This document shows, piece by piece, positions 8,359 through 17,824 of a DNA stretch of 64,000 nt. The notes under the pieces are model-generated. The model was not told the DNA's origin, did no database searches, and saw only the letters and a list, made by a program, of their open reading frames with translations. A program made the translations under genes and the position numbers. How positions within the stretch are numbered: position 1 is the first letter of the stretch; each line of letters opens with the position of its first letter. Source of the stretch: UBA5078 sp051252515 (lineage in GTDB: Bacteria; Pseudomonadota; Gammaproteobacteria; Pseudomonadales; Pseudohongiellaceae); contig JBPOFS010000002.1 of NCBI GenBank assembly GCA_051252515.1, positions 744,001-808,000 of the forward strand, read 5' to 3'.

Positions 8359-9531
8359 ATGAGATCTAAGAAAGTATTAAGAACGATGCAGGTAGGGGGC
8401 TTCGCCCTCGTGTTGCTTGGAGTGCTAGTGTTTGGGGTTAACTCTCGTAGTGGCGCGACGGCCAACGCTAGCGAGGCACAAGCCGCCCCTAGTTTGCCTG
8501 TGGTAGAAACCCTGACATTGGAATACAGCCCAATGCGTTACTGGAGTTCGTTCTCGGGCCGCTTAACCGCAGTGGATTCTGCGCAGCTACGTCCTTTAGT
8601 GAGTGGCACAGTCCAGCAAGTGCTTTTCTCTGATGGGGAGCAAGTGGAAGCGGGACAGACGCTGTTTATTATTGACCCTCGTCCATTCGAAGCAAGGCTG
8701 TCACAGGCCAATGCGCTCCTACACTCAGCGAAGTCCGCTGAACAGTTAGCAGGCACGGAGTTTGAGCGGGCCAGTGCTTTGGCGGGTAATAAGGCCATTT
8801 CTGAAAGCATTCGTGACACGCGTGAGAACGATCTTAGTGTGGCGAAATCTCTCGTGGCTTCGGCTCAGGCCCAAGTCGTTGAAGCAGAGTTAGATTTAGA
8901 GTACGCGTATGTCAAAGCGCCATTCTCGGGCCGTGTTGGTCGCGCCGAAGTGACGGTGGGCAATATTGTGCAAGCGGGCCCTAACGCACCAGTGTTGACC
9001 TCACTCGTGAGTTTGGAAAAATTGTACGCCGAATTTGATGTGGACGAAGAGAGTTACTTTCGCATTATTCGCAGCCGTAACACTAATAATTCCGAAGGCG
9101 AACGCCCGTTAACCGCTGTCGTGCCTGTAGAGATTGCCATAGAAGGACAAGGCGGCGTCGTTCATCATGCCAATTTGCACGCCTTTGATAATCAACTCAA
9201 TGAAGACTCTGGCACTATTCGCGCAAGAGCGATTGTGCAGAACCTCGATAGCAGCTTAATCCCTGGGGTCTTTGTTAGTGTTCGAATTGGCACGGCGCAA
9301 GAATCCCCTACTTTGTTAATTCCTGAGCGCGCCATCAGCGTGAGTCAAAGCAAACGCTTTGCCTATGTAGTTAATGCGGATGACAAAGTGGAGTACCGAG
9401 AGGTAACGCTTGGGCAGACTATCGATAAGCAACGCGTTGTATTGAGTGGTCTCAATCGTGGTGACCGAGTGATCGTTAACGGTCTTCAGCGGATTTCCAA
9501 TAATATGCAAGTCGCGGTCGCAGCCTTGTAA
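8359..9531 (+). CDS. RND efflux periplasmic adaptor, MexE-like
   Basis: Membrane-fusion protein of 390 residues from ATG 8359, which has AGGA 8 bases upstream. A longer frame back to GTG 8302 would begin inside the -10 box. An N-terminal hydrophobic anchor (about residues 9-27) has no lipobox Cys, so it is anchored or secreted rather than lipidated. The order is barrel-lipoyl (LRPLVSGTVQQVLFSDGEQV, VKAPFSGRVGRAEVTVGN), an alpha-hairpin rich in Ala/Glu, then beta-barrel and membrane-proximal domains. It links the inner-membrane pump encoded next to the outer-membrane channel. The SGRLTAVDSAQLRP opening resembles MexE more than AcrA. Confidence 0.9.
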   Translation: MRSKKVLRTMQVGGFALVLLGVLVFGVNSRSGATANASEAQAAPSLPVVETLTLEYSPMRYWSSFSGRLTAVDSAQLRPLVSGTVQQVLFSDGEQVEAGQTLFIIDPRPFEARLSQANALLHSAKSAEQLAGTEFERASALAGNKAISESIRDTRENDLSVAKSLVASAQAQVVEAELDLEYAYVKAPFSGRVGRAEVTVGNIVQAGPNAPVLTSLVSLEKLYAEFDVDEESYFRIIRSRNTNNSEGERPLTAVVPVEIAIEGQGGVVHHANLHAFDNQLNEDSGTIRARAIVQNLDSSLIPGVFVSVRIGTAQESPTLLIPERAISVSQSKRFAYVVNADDKVEYREVTLGQTIDKQRVVLSGLNRGDRVIVNGLQRISNNMQVAVAAL

Positions 9532-9544
9532 CTGTTTCTTGCAG

Positions 9545-9598
9545 GGCATTTAGTGAGATTAGCGCTTGCTAGATGCCTCTTCAAAATCGAAGTTTTTT
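9545..9598 (+). other. Intercistronic hairpin and weak terminator-like element between adaptor and pump
   Basis: A 9-bp stem with one G-U pair (9545-9553 with 9569-9577) is followed by CTTC-N6-GAAG and six T residues at 9593-9598. The arrangement could reduce read-through into the pump gene or stabilise the adaptor message. The second stem is only 4 bp, so this is tentative. Confidence 0.3.
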
Positions 9599-9623
9599 CT
9601 AACTTAGTCTTCAAGAGTCCCTC

Positions 9624-12600
9624 ATGAATTTTTCTCGATTTTTTATCGATCGGCCGATCTTTGCCAGCGTTTTGTCGCTGATGATCCTAATGGCAGGCAT
9701 TATCTCGATGTTCAAGCTGCCCATTTCGGAATACCCAGAAGTGGTGCCGCCCTCTATTGTAGTCAATGCTCAGTTTCCTGGTGCTAACCCTACCGTTATC
9801 GCCGAGACAGTTTCGACGCCGTTGGAAGAGCAGCTCAGTAGCGTGGAAAACTTGTTGTATATGTCCTCCCAGGCTAACTCCGATGGTTTGATGACCTTGA
9901 CGCTGACTTTCGCGATAGGAACGGACCCTGACCTTGCGCAGCAACAAGTGCAAAACCGTGTGGCACAAGCCACGCCTCGATTGCCTGAGGTAACCCGACA
10001 GTTAGGCGTGACAACGATTAAGGCGTCGCCGGACCTTACGATGGTGGTGCATTTACGCTCACCCGATGCGCGTTTCGATATGCTTTATCTGCGTAACTAT
10101 GCCGTATTGAATGTCAAAGATCAGCTTGCTCGGATCCCCGGAGTTGGTCAGGTACAGATGTTCGGTTCTGGCGACTACGCGATGCGTTTGTGGTTGCAGC
10201 CCGACAAAATTGCGGAATTGAATCTCACCGCGAATGACATCATCAACACCGTGCGTAGCCAGAATGTGCAAGTGGCTGCGGGTGTAATTGGCAGTGCCCC
10301 TAATCCTTCTCCGCTTGAAGTCCAGTTGCCCATCAATACCAAGGGGCGCTTGGAGTCCGTTGAAGAGTTCGAGAACATTATCATTGCGACAAGCCCAAGC
10401 GGTGCTATCACGCGTTTGAAAGACGTGGCGCGAATCGAACTGGGTGCCTCTAGTTATGCGCTGCGCTCCGTGCTCAATAACGAACAAGCCGTCGGGCTGC
10501 CCATCATGCAATCCCCGGGCGCCAATGCCATTGAAATTTCCGATAATGTGCGCGCGCGAATGGAAGAGCTGAAGAAAAACTTCCCTGAGGGGATGGACTA
10601 TGAAGTGGCCTATGACCCTACGGTGTTTGTGCGTGACTCCATCAAGGCCGTCGTTAAAACGCTGCTAGAAGCAATCGCACTAGTGGTCGTGGTGGTCATC
10701 CTGTTCCTACAGAAATGGCGCACTTCGCTCATCCCGTTATTGGCTGTGCCTGTTTCTATCGTAGGAACATTCAGCTTGATGTATCTGTTCGGTTTCTCCA
10801 TCAATGTGTTGTCGCTGTTTGGTCTCGTGCTGGCCATCGGCATCGTGGTGGATGATGCCATCGTCGTGGTGGAGAACGTCGAGCGTAATATCGAACGAGG
10901 GCTTGCGCCTCGTGAGGCCACCTATCAAGCCATGCGTGAAGTGAGCGGGCCGATCATCGCCATCTCATTAACGCTGATTGCTGTGTTTGTGCCCATCGGT
11001 TTTATTAGTGGCTTGAATGGCCAGTTCTACAAGCAATTTGCATTGACGATCGCGATCTCCACGGTGATCTCGGCTTTCAATTCCTTAACCCTTAGTCCTG
11101 CATTGGCGGCATTATTACTAAAGCCGAAGGAAGAGAAGACCGATGTCGAAAAACCTGCGTCACGCAATATTCTCGTGCGCGCAATGAATGCCTTCTTCGC
11201 CAAATTCAATCGTGGTTTCGCCACGGCCTCGGATACTTACAGTGTCACCGTTGGGCGCTTGCTAGGGCGCAAAGGGGCTGTCTTTGCCGTGTACTTTTTA
11301 CTGTTGTTCCTAACATGGGGCAGCTTCGACGCATTACCTAAGGGCTTTATTCCTACCCAAGACAAGCAATACCTGATTGGTATTGCACAATTGCCAGCAG
11401 GGGCGACGCTTGATCGTAGTGAAGCGGTCATTCGAGAAATGTCCTCGCTGATGCTTGAGCATCCAGGGGTGGAAAATGCTGTTGGCTTCCCTGGTCTTTC
11501 TATTAATGGGTTTACCAATAGTGCCAACGAAGGGCTGATCTTTATCGCGTTGAAGTCATTTGATCAACGCACCACTGAGGATATGTCGGCTAATGCGATT
11601 GCTGGGGCATTGCAGCAGAAGTTCTCGGGTATCGAAGAAGCATTCGTATCGGTATTTCCTCCTCCCCCAGTGCAGGGATTAGGCTCGTTGGGCGGCTTTA
11701 GATTACAAGTGGAAGACCGAGGAAACCTGGGTTACGACGCTTTAAGTGACGCGATCACAGCTGTAACACAGAAAGCCTACGCGACGCCCGAGTTAGCGGG
11801 TGTGTTCTCCAATTATCGGATCAATTCGCCGCAGTTGTTTGCGGATCTTGATCGTGACAAAGCGGTGCAGCTAGGGCTTTCGATTCCCGAGATCTTCGAC
11901 ACGATGCAGATCTATCTGGGTTCGGCTTATGTGAACGATTTGAATATGTTTGGCCGGACCTATCAGGTCGTGGCGCAGGCCGATTCGGAGTATCGCGATA
12001 GTCCCGAGGATATCACTCAGCTGCAAGTGCGTAATCGAGATGGCGATATGGTGCCGCTTGGCACAGTCATGCATGTAGAGGAAAGTTACGGGCCTACTAG
12101 TGCTCAGCGCTATAACGGTTACCGTGCGGGCGACATCAATGGCGGGCCTGCCCCGGGTTATTCCAGTGGTGAAGCACAAGCGGCCATGGAGCGCATCTTA
12201 GATGAAACCTTGCCAGAGGGGATTGAGTACGAGTGGACAGACATGACCTATCAGGAAATATTGGCAGGCAATACCGCCTTGTTGGTGTTCCCTCTGTGTA
12301 TGTTCTTAGTCTATCTAGTGCTCGCCGCGCAGTATGAAAGTTTAACGCTACCTTTAGCGGTGATCCTGATCGTGCCGTTGAGTGTCTTGGCCGCCCTGAC
12401 TGGAGTATGGCTGACAGGAGGGACCATCGATATCTTTACGCAGATATCCTTGTTTGTGTTGATAGGGCTGGCGAGTAAAAACGCGATTCTAATCGTCGAG
12501 TTTGCGCGAGAGCTAGAACACAACGGCATGGAAACTGTCGAGGCCGCAATCGAGGCGTCACGGTTAAGACTGCGTCCGATCTTGATGACTTCGCTTGCCT

Positions 12601-12824
12601 TCATTATGGGGGTATTGCCAATGGTGATCTCCAGCGGAGCAGGAGCGGAGATGCGCAACATCATGGGCACCGCCGTGTTCGCAGGCATGATTGGCGTCAC
12701 AATCTTCGGGCTGTTCTTAACGCCCGTGTTCTATGTTGCTTTGCGTAAGTTAGAGGTGAAAATGCAGGGTGGTAAGAAAAACCTTGCGATGGCAACGCCA
12801 GTTCAAGAAGGAGTCGTGAAATGA
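9624..12824 (+). CDS. RND efflux pump, inner-membrane transporter (MexF-like)
   Basis: A 1066-residue HAE1-type RND transporter. It has the full layout: TM1 at residues 10-28, a first porter/docking loop to about 340, TM2-6 (about 340-495), a second loop, and TM7-12 ending about 1040. The proton-relay Asp pair is Asp410-Asp411 in GIVVDDAIVVVENVER, with GLASKNAILIVEF in the second half. It should export drugs or other amphiphiles using the proton gradient. Its sequence style (MNFSRFFIDRPIFASVLSLM, LPISEYPEVVPPSIVV) is that of the MexF subgroup. It overlaps the outer-membrane factor gene by 4 bases (ATGA). Confidence 0.95.
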   Translation: MNFSRFFIDRPIFASVLSLMILMAGIISMFKLPISEYPEVVPPSIVVNAQFPGANPTVIAETVSTPLEEQLSSVENLLYMSSQANSDGLMTLTLTFAIGTDPDLAQQQVQNRVAQATPRLPEVTRQLGVTTIKASPDLTMVVHLRSPDARFDMLYLRNYAVLNVKDQLARIPGVGQVQMFGSGDYAMRLWLQPDKIAELNLTANDIINTVRSQNVQVAAGVIGSAPNPSPLEVQLPINTKGRLESVEEFENIIIATSPSGAITRLKDVARIELGASSYALRSVLNNEQAVGLPIMQSPGANAIEISDNVRARMEELKKNFPEGMDYEVAYDPTVFVRDSIKAVVKTLLEAIALVVVVVILFLQKWRTSLIPLLAVPVSIVGTFSLMYLFGFSINVLSLFGLVLAIGIVVDDAIVVVENVERNIERGLAPREATYQAMREVSGPIIAISLTLIAVFVPIGFISGLNGQFYKQFALTIAISTVISAFNSLTLSPALAALLLKPKEEKTDVEKPASRNILVRAMNAFFAKFNRGFATASDTYSVTVGRLLGRKGAVFAVYFLLLFLTWGSFDALPKGFIPTQDKQYLIGIAQLPAGATLDRSEAVIREMSSLMLEHPGVENAVGFPGLSINGFTNSANEGLIFIALKSFDQRTTEDMSANAIAGALQQKFSGIEEAFVSVFPPPPVQGLGSLGGFRLQVEDRGNLGYDALSDAITAVTQKAYATPELAGVFSNYRINSPQLFADLDRDKAVQLGLSIPEIFDTMQIYLGSAYVNDLNMFGRTYQVVAQADSEYRDSPEDITQLQVRNRDGDMVPLGTVMHVEESYGPTSAQRYNGYRAGDINGGPAPGYSSGEAQAAMERILDETLPEGIEYEWTDMTYQEILAGNTALLVFPLCMFLVYLVLAAQYESLTLPLAVILIVPLSVLAALTGVWLTGGTIDIFTQISLFVLIGLASKNAILIVEFARELEHNGMETVEAAIEASRLRLRPILMTSLAFIMGVLPMVISSGAGAEMRNIMGTAVFAGMIGVTIFGLFLTPVFYVALRKLEVKMQGGKKNLAMATPVQEGVVK

Positions 12825-14251
12825 ACATGACGCGATATGGTGCCAAGAAGCTTACTTTTCTGGCGCTGGCCGTGACGCTGACCGGCTGTGTCAATGGAGC
12901 CTCTTATCAAACTTTGACTGTGCCACCAGCGGTGCAGCCGGAGTATCAAATGCCAGAATCTTCTTCGCTGATTAGCAGGGGAGAAGTGCTGAGCAATTGG
13001 TGGGATTCGCTTGGGGATGCGCAGCTTAGTGATTTAGTGAATCGTGCATTGATGCACAACAACGACGTGGGGATCGCCATTGCCAACCTAGAGCGCGCTC
13101 GCAGCGACTTGCGTGGTGCGGGCTTAGAGTTGCTACCGGACATTGGTACTACTGTGAGCGCTGCGGATCAGCGTTTGGATGATTTTACGGCCGCAGGGGC
13201 TAGTGATACGCGCTTTACAACTTACCAGGCGGGCTTTGATGCGAGTTGGGAGTTAGACCTATTCGGTCGTCTGCGGCAGGCGCGCTTGGCCTCAAGGGCT
13301 GATCTGGCAGCCACCCAAGCAGAACTCGATCAAGTGTATGTGTCTGTCGCAGCGGAGGTAGCGCGAAGCTATATTCAATTGCGTGGCGCGCAGCTGCGTC
13401 TTGCTGTGGGTGAGCGCAATGTAGAGGTGATCCAGCAATCCTCCGACATGACTCGGCAGTTAATGGAAGGGGGGCTTGGCGATAATTTGGATGTGCAGCG
13501 TGCTTTAGCGCAGCTAGAGTTGGCGCGCTCTACATTGCCAATATTGCGCTCACAAGTGACGTTGAACATTAATCGTTTAAGCGTGCTGACAGGGCAAATG
13601 CCGAATGCTTTGGAAGGGCAGCTAAGTCAGGCGCAAGGCTTGCCATCGATTCCACCCTCGATTGCTGTGGGTGACCCAATAGAGCTTTTGCAACGTAGAC
13701 CGGATATAAGACGCGCAGAGCGACAGCTCGCCAGTTCGATAGCACGCTATAAAGTGAGCGTGGCTGAGCTTTATCCTCAGGTGTCTATTACGGGCAGTAT
13801 CGGCTTTTTAGCGACAGCGTTTGCAGACTTAGGAAGTGGCGGAACTCTTACGCATTTAGTCGGCCCACAGATTCGTTGGGAAGCGTTTGACTTAGGGCGA
13901 GTGCGTAACCGAATCGATGCCGCCGACGCGGGCATACAAGCCCAGCTAGAGCTGTTCGAGAAAACATTGCTTAGCTCTTTTGAGGAAGTTGATAACGCGA
14001 TGGTGACATTGACCTCAGAAACTCAGCGACAAGAAAGTCTGCGAGCTGCAGCTCAGGCTAGCGCGCAAACCTCCAATATCGCGATGCAGCGCTATGAGGC
14101 AGGAGCGGATAGCTTCTTAGATTTGTTGGATGCTCAGCGCACGCAACTGGCTGCAGAGGATCAATTAGCCAGTAGTGAAATTGCAGTCGCCTTGCAAGTC
14201 ATTGCGCTATACAAAGCGCTTGGCGGAGGGTGGGAGTTGCAAGTGAACTAG
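12821..14251 (+). CDS. Outer-membrane efflux lipoprotein (OprN/OprM-like, TolC superfamily)
   Basis: A 476-residue outer-membrane factor with a lipoprotein signal ending in LTGC (lipidated Cys23). The two-fold repeated helical-barrel pattern is typical: VTLGDAQ-like WWDSLGDAQLSDLVNRAL near residue 60, ASWELDLFGRLR in the first half, and LLQRRPDIRRAERQLASS followed by GPQIRWEAFDLGRVRN in the second. It completes the tripartite pump with the two upstream genes. Start ATG 12821 overlaps the pump stop codon, so translation is probably coupled. Confidence 0.93.
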   Translation: MNMTRYGAKKLTFLALAVTLTGCVNGASYQTLTVPPAVQPEYQMPESSSLISRGEVLSNWWDSLGDAQLSDLVNRALMHNNDVGIAIANLERARSDLRGAGLELLPDIGTTVSAADQRLDDFTAAGASDTRFTTYQAGFDASWELDLFGRLRQARLASRADLAATQAELDQVYVSVAAEVARSYIQLRGAQLRLAVGERNVEVIQQSSDMTRQLMEGGLGDNLDVQRALAQLELARSTLPILRSQVTLNINRLSVLTGQMPNALEGQLSQAQGLPSIPPSIAVGDPIELLQRRPDIRRAERQLASSIARYKVSVAELYPQVSITGSIGFLATAFADLGSGGTLTHLVGPQIRWEAFDLGRVRNRIDAADAGIQAQLELFEKTLLSSFEEVDNAMVTLTSETQRQESLRAAAQASAQTSNIAMQRYEAGADSFLDLLDAQRTQLAAEDQLASSEIAVALQVIALYKALGGGWELQVN

Positions 14252-14289
14252 CTTAGTTACTGTTTTAAATAAGGAAGGTTTCTCGTTTG

Positions 14290-14328
14290 CCTCCGCCACG
14301 TTTTCTCTTCGTGGCGGAGGTTTTTTTT
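14290..14328 (+). terminator. Strong Rho-independent terminator of the efflux operon
   Basis: A perfect 11-bp GC-rich stem (CCTCCGCCACG with CGTGGCGGAGG), 9-base loop and eight T residues. The T-run overlaps the last bases of the convergent AsmA-like gene. Confidence 0.95.
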
Positions 14329-15067
14329 ATTGTCCTAAAAGATTAAGCACACCGTTGCTTAGCTTCTCTACGGTCTCTTCTACTTTCTGTACCCCATCAT
14401 CTAACTGCTGTCTCGCGCCATCAATCAAGACATCCATATTAGGAACGCCTTCATTGATGAGTGAGCGGTTGAGTGCCGTCAAAATTTGACGCGCGGCTTC
14501 GGCTACTGTCACTGCGTTACTCTGGTCACCGATGTCTTGTAGCAATAGGTCAGGCAGTGGAACCGGTGCGCGAGCCACACGAGTATGTAGATCAATCTGG
14601 GGATTGTTTATTCGCAATTCACGAATGATCACTTTCTTGGCGGCAGGCACATCGGGCGAGGCTTCGATAACGGGTGCCGCATCGCTATTAGGAAGATTGG
14701 CTAATAGAGCGCGGATGTTGTCACGCACAATAGTCGTCTCATAAGTGATGTTGGCATCGTCAACCTGGATAAGTTCGATTTCAATGACGTCAGTTAGCAG
14801 GCTGGAAACATTAAGGGCAATATCCAGCCCGCCTAGCTCAATGGCGTATGGCGCATCGAAACCCTCCGGATTGGCGATAGTAAGCCCGCGAATACTGCCT
14901 TTGCCAGAGAACGGCGACACGCTGACGCCGGACACTGTCACTGCCGTCCCTAGCGCACTGCTGCCCGCGATCTCGATGCCTCGGCGGATGCCGTTTTCGT
15001 AGTTTAAGTAGGCGAATACGCCACCGCCAACGATTAATACGAGTAACACGAGTAGTACTTTTTTCAT
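14327..15067 (-). CDS. AsmA-like, membrane-anchored periplasmic protein
   Basis: A 246-residue protein. ATG at 15067 is preferred because AGGTG precedes it by 6 bases; the in-frame GTG 9 bases upstream lacks a ribosome site. A single N-terminal transmembrane segment (KKVLLVLLVLIVGGGVFAYL) is followed by beta-rich sequence with VSGVSVSPFSGKGSIRGLTIANPEGF, the pattern seen in AsmA/TamB-like N-terminal regions. The C-terminus is helical. Proteins of this type take part in lipid transport or outer-membrane homeostasis, but this short version has no assigned function. Confidence 0.65.
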   Translation of the reverse strand: MKKVLLVLLVLIVGGGVFAYLNYENGIRRGIEIAGSSALGTAVTVSGVSVSPFSGKGSIRGLTIANPEGFDAPYAIELGGLDIALNVSSLLTDVIEIELIQVDDANITYETTIVRDNIRALLANLPNSDAAPVIEASPDVPAAKKVIIRELRINNPQIDLHTRVARAPVPLPDLLLQDIGDQSNAVTVAEAARQILTALNRSLINEGVPNMDVLIDGARQQLDDGVQKVEETVEKLSNGVLNLLGQ

Positions 15068-15166
15068 GCCTTTCACCTGCTTCTAACGAATTGAAGCCTA
15101 AGGATGAGGCTTTTCGCTGACTTGAGCAAATCCATTGTGAAGTCAGCGCAAGGAGCCTGATTGCTC

Positions 15167-15844
15167 TTATTCGCTAGGCTCGCTAGTTTCCGTGTGCGCA
15201 CCTTCTTGCTGAATGCTGAGATAAAGTGCTGCGAAAGAGGCTTTAATCCACATGAGTGCCGGGAACACGCCAATCACGAATAGCAGCAAACCGCCAAAAA
15301 ATATGAATATCGACAGTATGGCGAGTAAGAATATTTTCAGGGCATGGCCTTGGGTCATGCGCCAACTGGCCTCCACTGCAGCGACTGGGTCCATATCCTC
15401 ATCCATGACAAGGTAAGCGGTGAAAACCAAGCGGCAGGCGATAAAGATGCCTGGGAAGATGAATGCCACAAAACCAATCGCCGTCAAACCAAAGGTCAAT
15501 ATGTTGGAAAGCACGACATTGAGATAGCACTTGAAGCCATCGAGAATGCTCTTGATCAGAACATCATCGCCACGGACCCCCTTCAGAAAGATAAAATCTG
15601 CCCCATAATTGAACACAGGGGCTATGAGGATCATGAAGGCGAGCAGTAGCAAAGAGTGAATAGACTTAATGGGGTCTTCGCTGGTGAAGTTATAGTTTTG
15701 GCTCTGTGAAGGGATTTCGATCACCAGTATGACAAGCGCGACTAGAAAGAATAGTAGAGCATTGGCCTTCATTTGCTTCCAACCAAAGGCTAGGGCTCTG
15801 CCAGTTCCGGGCCGGAAGTCGATGCTGATTAATTCGTTGTGCAT
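15167..15844 (-). CDS. Multi-pass inner-membrane protein, function unknown
   Basis: A 225-residue protein with about five or six hydrophobic segments (near residues 30-45, 67-85, 108-140, 150-165 and 185-215). The segment DMDPVAAVEASWRMTQGHALKIFLLAI recalls the YciC/GDPD-membrane-domain type of polytopic proteins, in which the motif lies before the last helices. RBS GGAGC precedes ATG 15844. No enzymatic motif is visible. It is divergent from the membrane-bound LuxR-type regulator, which may control it. Confidence 0.6.
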   Translation of the reverse strand: MHNELISIDFRPGTGRALAFGWKQMKANALLFFLVALVILVIEIPSQSQNYNFTSEDPIKSIHSLLLLAFMILIAPVFNYGADFIFLKGVRGDDVLIKSILDGFKCYLNVVLSNILTFGLTAIGFVAFIFPGIFIACRLVFTAYLVMDEDMDPVAAVEASWRMTQGHALKIFLLAILSIFIFFGGLLLFVIGVFPALMWIKASFAALYLSIQQEGAHTETSEPSE

Positions 15845-15925
15845 GTTTTGCTCCTTAGGCGCTATTCAAAGGGAAGCGCAGGGTTGCAACGATGTGCCAA
15901 AGCGCGTTTTGTGAACACCGACTAA

Positions 15926-15980
15926 GGTAGTGTTTTGCAATTAACTACTTTGGTAGGGATGACTACTAACGTCGTAGTGC
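15926..15980. promoter_or_regulatory. Cluster of GTAGT/ACTAC half-sites in divergent promoter region
   Basis: Between the divergent membrane-protein and LuxR-type genes, ggtagtg, aactact, tggtagg, gactact and gtagtgc recur within 55 bases, several as inverted pairs. A possible -10 (TATATT) lies just right of them. This looks like an operator region, perhaps for the adjacent LuxR-type regulator; there is no direct proof. Confidence 0.3.
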
Positions 15981-16018
15981 TATATTTGTCCCATGATGAA
16001 TGTATTTGATATTTCCTT

Positions 16019-16927
16019 ATGAGTGCTCTTGGTGTTGGCCTGCAATGGCTAGGGTTCACTCTTTGTCTGTCGATGTCTGTGGCCGGCATTCTCGTGTTGT
16101 TCCGTTATCGCAGAAGCGAGCTTGGCGACAGTCTGCAGTTTCTTCAATACAGCTTTATTCTCATTAGTGTCTTTGTGTACTACAGCTTATGGAGTCAAAT
16201 TCTACTCCCACGATTTTTTGTCATCGACAATGTGGAGTTAATCGCCAATCTGATCTCTGGATTGGGGACGCCATTTTTCTTTGTCGCGGTGCTAATGCAG
16301 CTACTTTGGGCGTGTCGTTTGCTACAGCGCCAAGCGCGCCTTTATCTAGTAAGCGTCTCGCTACTCTCCATCGTTATGGTGCTGCTGTGTTTGAATCTTG
16401 GGTTTGCTGGACAAGACCCATTGAGGAGCGCCTGGTCCATCGTTGGAGTTTTGTTTGCCGGCGCGCTCACGATTGTACTTTTTTTCAGCAAAGGCAAGTC
16501 GGTGAGCGTCGAACGAAGTCAGTATTTACTAACGCTAAGCCTGCTGACTGGCTTGATTCATTTGAGTTATTTTACGGTGTTAGCCAAAGCGCAGTTCTAT
16601 GAGTTTAGCTTTGCGGCATTGTTCTACTGCAGTCATTGCGCCTTTGCTGTGCTCTATGTTTATAGTGCGAAGGCATCGAGCAAGGCACCATCTAAAAGTG
16701 GTGGGCTTGAGCATTTGCTAGAAAAGTTTGGCATCACTAAGCGCGAAGCCGAGGTGTTGAAGGGGATCTATGCAGGCAAGACTAATCAAGAGATCGCCAA
16801 TCAATTGTTTCTTTCACTGCAGACAGTGAAGGACCACGCCTCGCGTACCTATCAAAAAACCTTTGTGAAGAACCGTGGGCAGTTAATTGCATTGGTGCGT
16901 GATTATGAAAACCGTGCACAGGACTAG
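16019..16927 (+). CDS. Membrane-anchored LuxR-type transcriptional regulator
   Basis: A 302-residue protein. Residues 1-215 hold about seven hydrophobic helices. Residues about 238-300 are a LuxR/FixJ helix-turn-helix: FGITKREAEVLKGIYAGKTNQEIANQ and LFLSLQTVKDHASRTYQK. No receiver or PAS domain is present, so the signal is probably sensed by the membrane part. The start codon lacks a clear ribosome site. Similar 7TM-HTH regulators are seen in marine Gammaproteobacteria. A target could be the divergent membrane protein. Confidence 0.75.
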   Translation: MSALGVGLQWLGFTLCLSMSVAGILVLFRYRRSELGDSLQFLQYSFILISVFVYYSLWSQILLPRFFVIDNVELIANLISGLGTPFFFVAVLMQLLWACRLLQRQARLYLVSVSLLSIVMVLLCLNLGFAGQDPLRSAWSIVGVLFAGALTIVLFFSKGKSVSVERSQYLLTLSLLTGLIHLSYFTVLAKAQFYEFSFAALFYCSHCAFAVLYVYSAKASSKAPSKSGGLEHLLEKFGITKREAEVLKGIYAGKTNQEIANQLFLSLQTVKDHASRTYQKTFVKNRGQLIALVRDYENRAQD

Positions 16928-16949
16928 CGCTGCACACGGCGTAATGGTT

Positions 16950-17816
16950 TTATCGTAACAGCAGCGTAGGGATAGTGGCCGAACGCAGCAAGTCAGTGGT
17001 CTTGCTGCCTAAAAACAGGCTACGCAATGGTGAGTGGCTATAAGCTCCCATGAGCAAAATGTCGATACTCTGCGCTTTCACTTGTTTGGCGATCACAGTT
17101 TCTGCGTCGCCAGGGATGTGTTCGCAGATCGTTTCAAATCCAGCGCCTTCTAGTTTTTTCTTCGCCCACTGTAATTGCTTTGCCGCTTCTTGACGATCTT
17201 TACCTGACATCAAAAGGTGGATTGGCATCCCTTTGAATAGAGGGCTTCTTGCCACTAGCTCAACACCGCCACGGGTTACAATTCCGCCATCGAAGGCAAT
17301 CATTGCGCGTTGCGGTTCTTTGAATGCTTCTGTCACGGTAAGGATAGGCTTTTTGAGGTTGCGAACGGTGCGCTCCACATGACGTCCAATATCGCGATTG
17401 GTTTCGTCTGCGGATTTACCACGACGGCCAAGTACAAATAGACGGACTTCCTCTTCTTGCTCTTGCAGCGTTTCTTCTAGCTGGCCATAACGTTGGCGTA
17501 CATCGGGCGCTTTAACACCGGCGGCCACGGCGCGTTCACGCAGACCATTAAGGAAGATGCGTCCAGTTTCCCGTGCAGCCTTGCTACGTGATTCATCTTC
17601 ACTCGACAGGGTTTCTAGCAGTTGTTCTTGGGCGTCGATACCGATAGCGCCGCTGTGGTCTTTACTATCGGAGGTCTCTAGATGTCGGTTGATAACATGC
17701 AACAGCTCCAAAGGCGCGGACATGCGTTGAGCGGCCCACGCGGCGTAGTCTGTTACGTATTCTGAGTAACGGGATTGATCGACACAGGCTAGGACTTTAC
17801 GTTCTACTTTCATCAT
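16950..17816 (-). CDS. Tandem universal stress protein (two Usp domains)
   Basis: A 288-residue cytoplasmic protein with two UspA folds: residues 5-150 (VLACVDQSRYSEYVTDYAAWAA, FVLGRRGKS) and 160-288 (AMIAFDGGIVTRGGVELVARSP, ILLMGAYSHSPLRSLFLGSKTTDLL). The G-2x-G-9x-G(S/T)-like nucleotide motif is present in the second half as MGAYSHSPLRSLFLGSKT. It is 8 bases downstream of the SulP transporter in one operon, so it may adjust ion transport to stress or energy state. Confidence 0.88.
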   Translation of the reverse strand: MMKVERKVLACVDQSRYSEYVTDYAAWAAQRMSAPLELLHVINRHLETSDSKDHSGAIGIDAQEQLLETLSSEDESRSKAARETGRIFLNGLRERAVAAGVKAPDVRQRYGQLEETLQEQEEEVRLFVLGRRGKSADETNRDIGRHVERTVRNLKKPILTVTEAFKEPQRAMIAFDGGIVTRGGVELVARSPLFKGMPIHLLMSGKDRQEAAKQLQWAKKKLEGAGFETICEHIPGDAETVIAKQVKAQSIDILLMGAYSHSPLRSLFLGSKTTDLLRSATIPTLLLR

Positions 17817-17824
17817 TGTTTCTC

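Noticed and set aside
12311..12700. 129-residue frame opposite the RND pump
   Set aside because: Antisense shadow of transmembrane codons in the pump gene.
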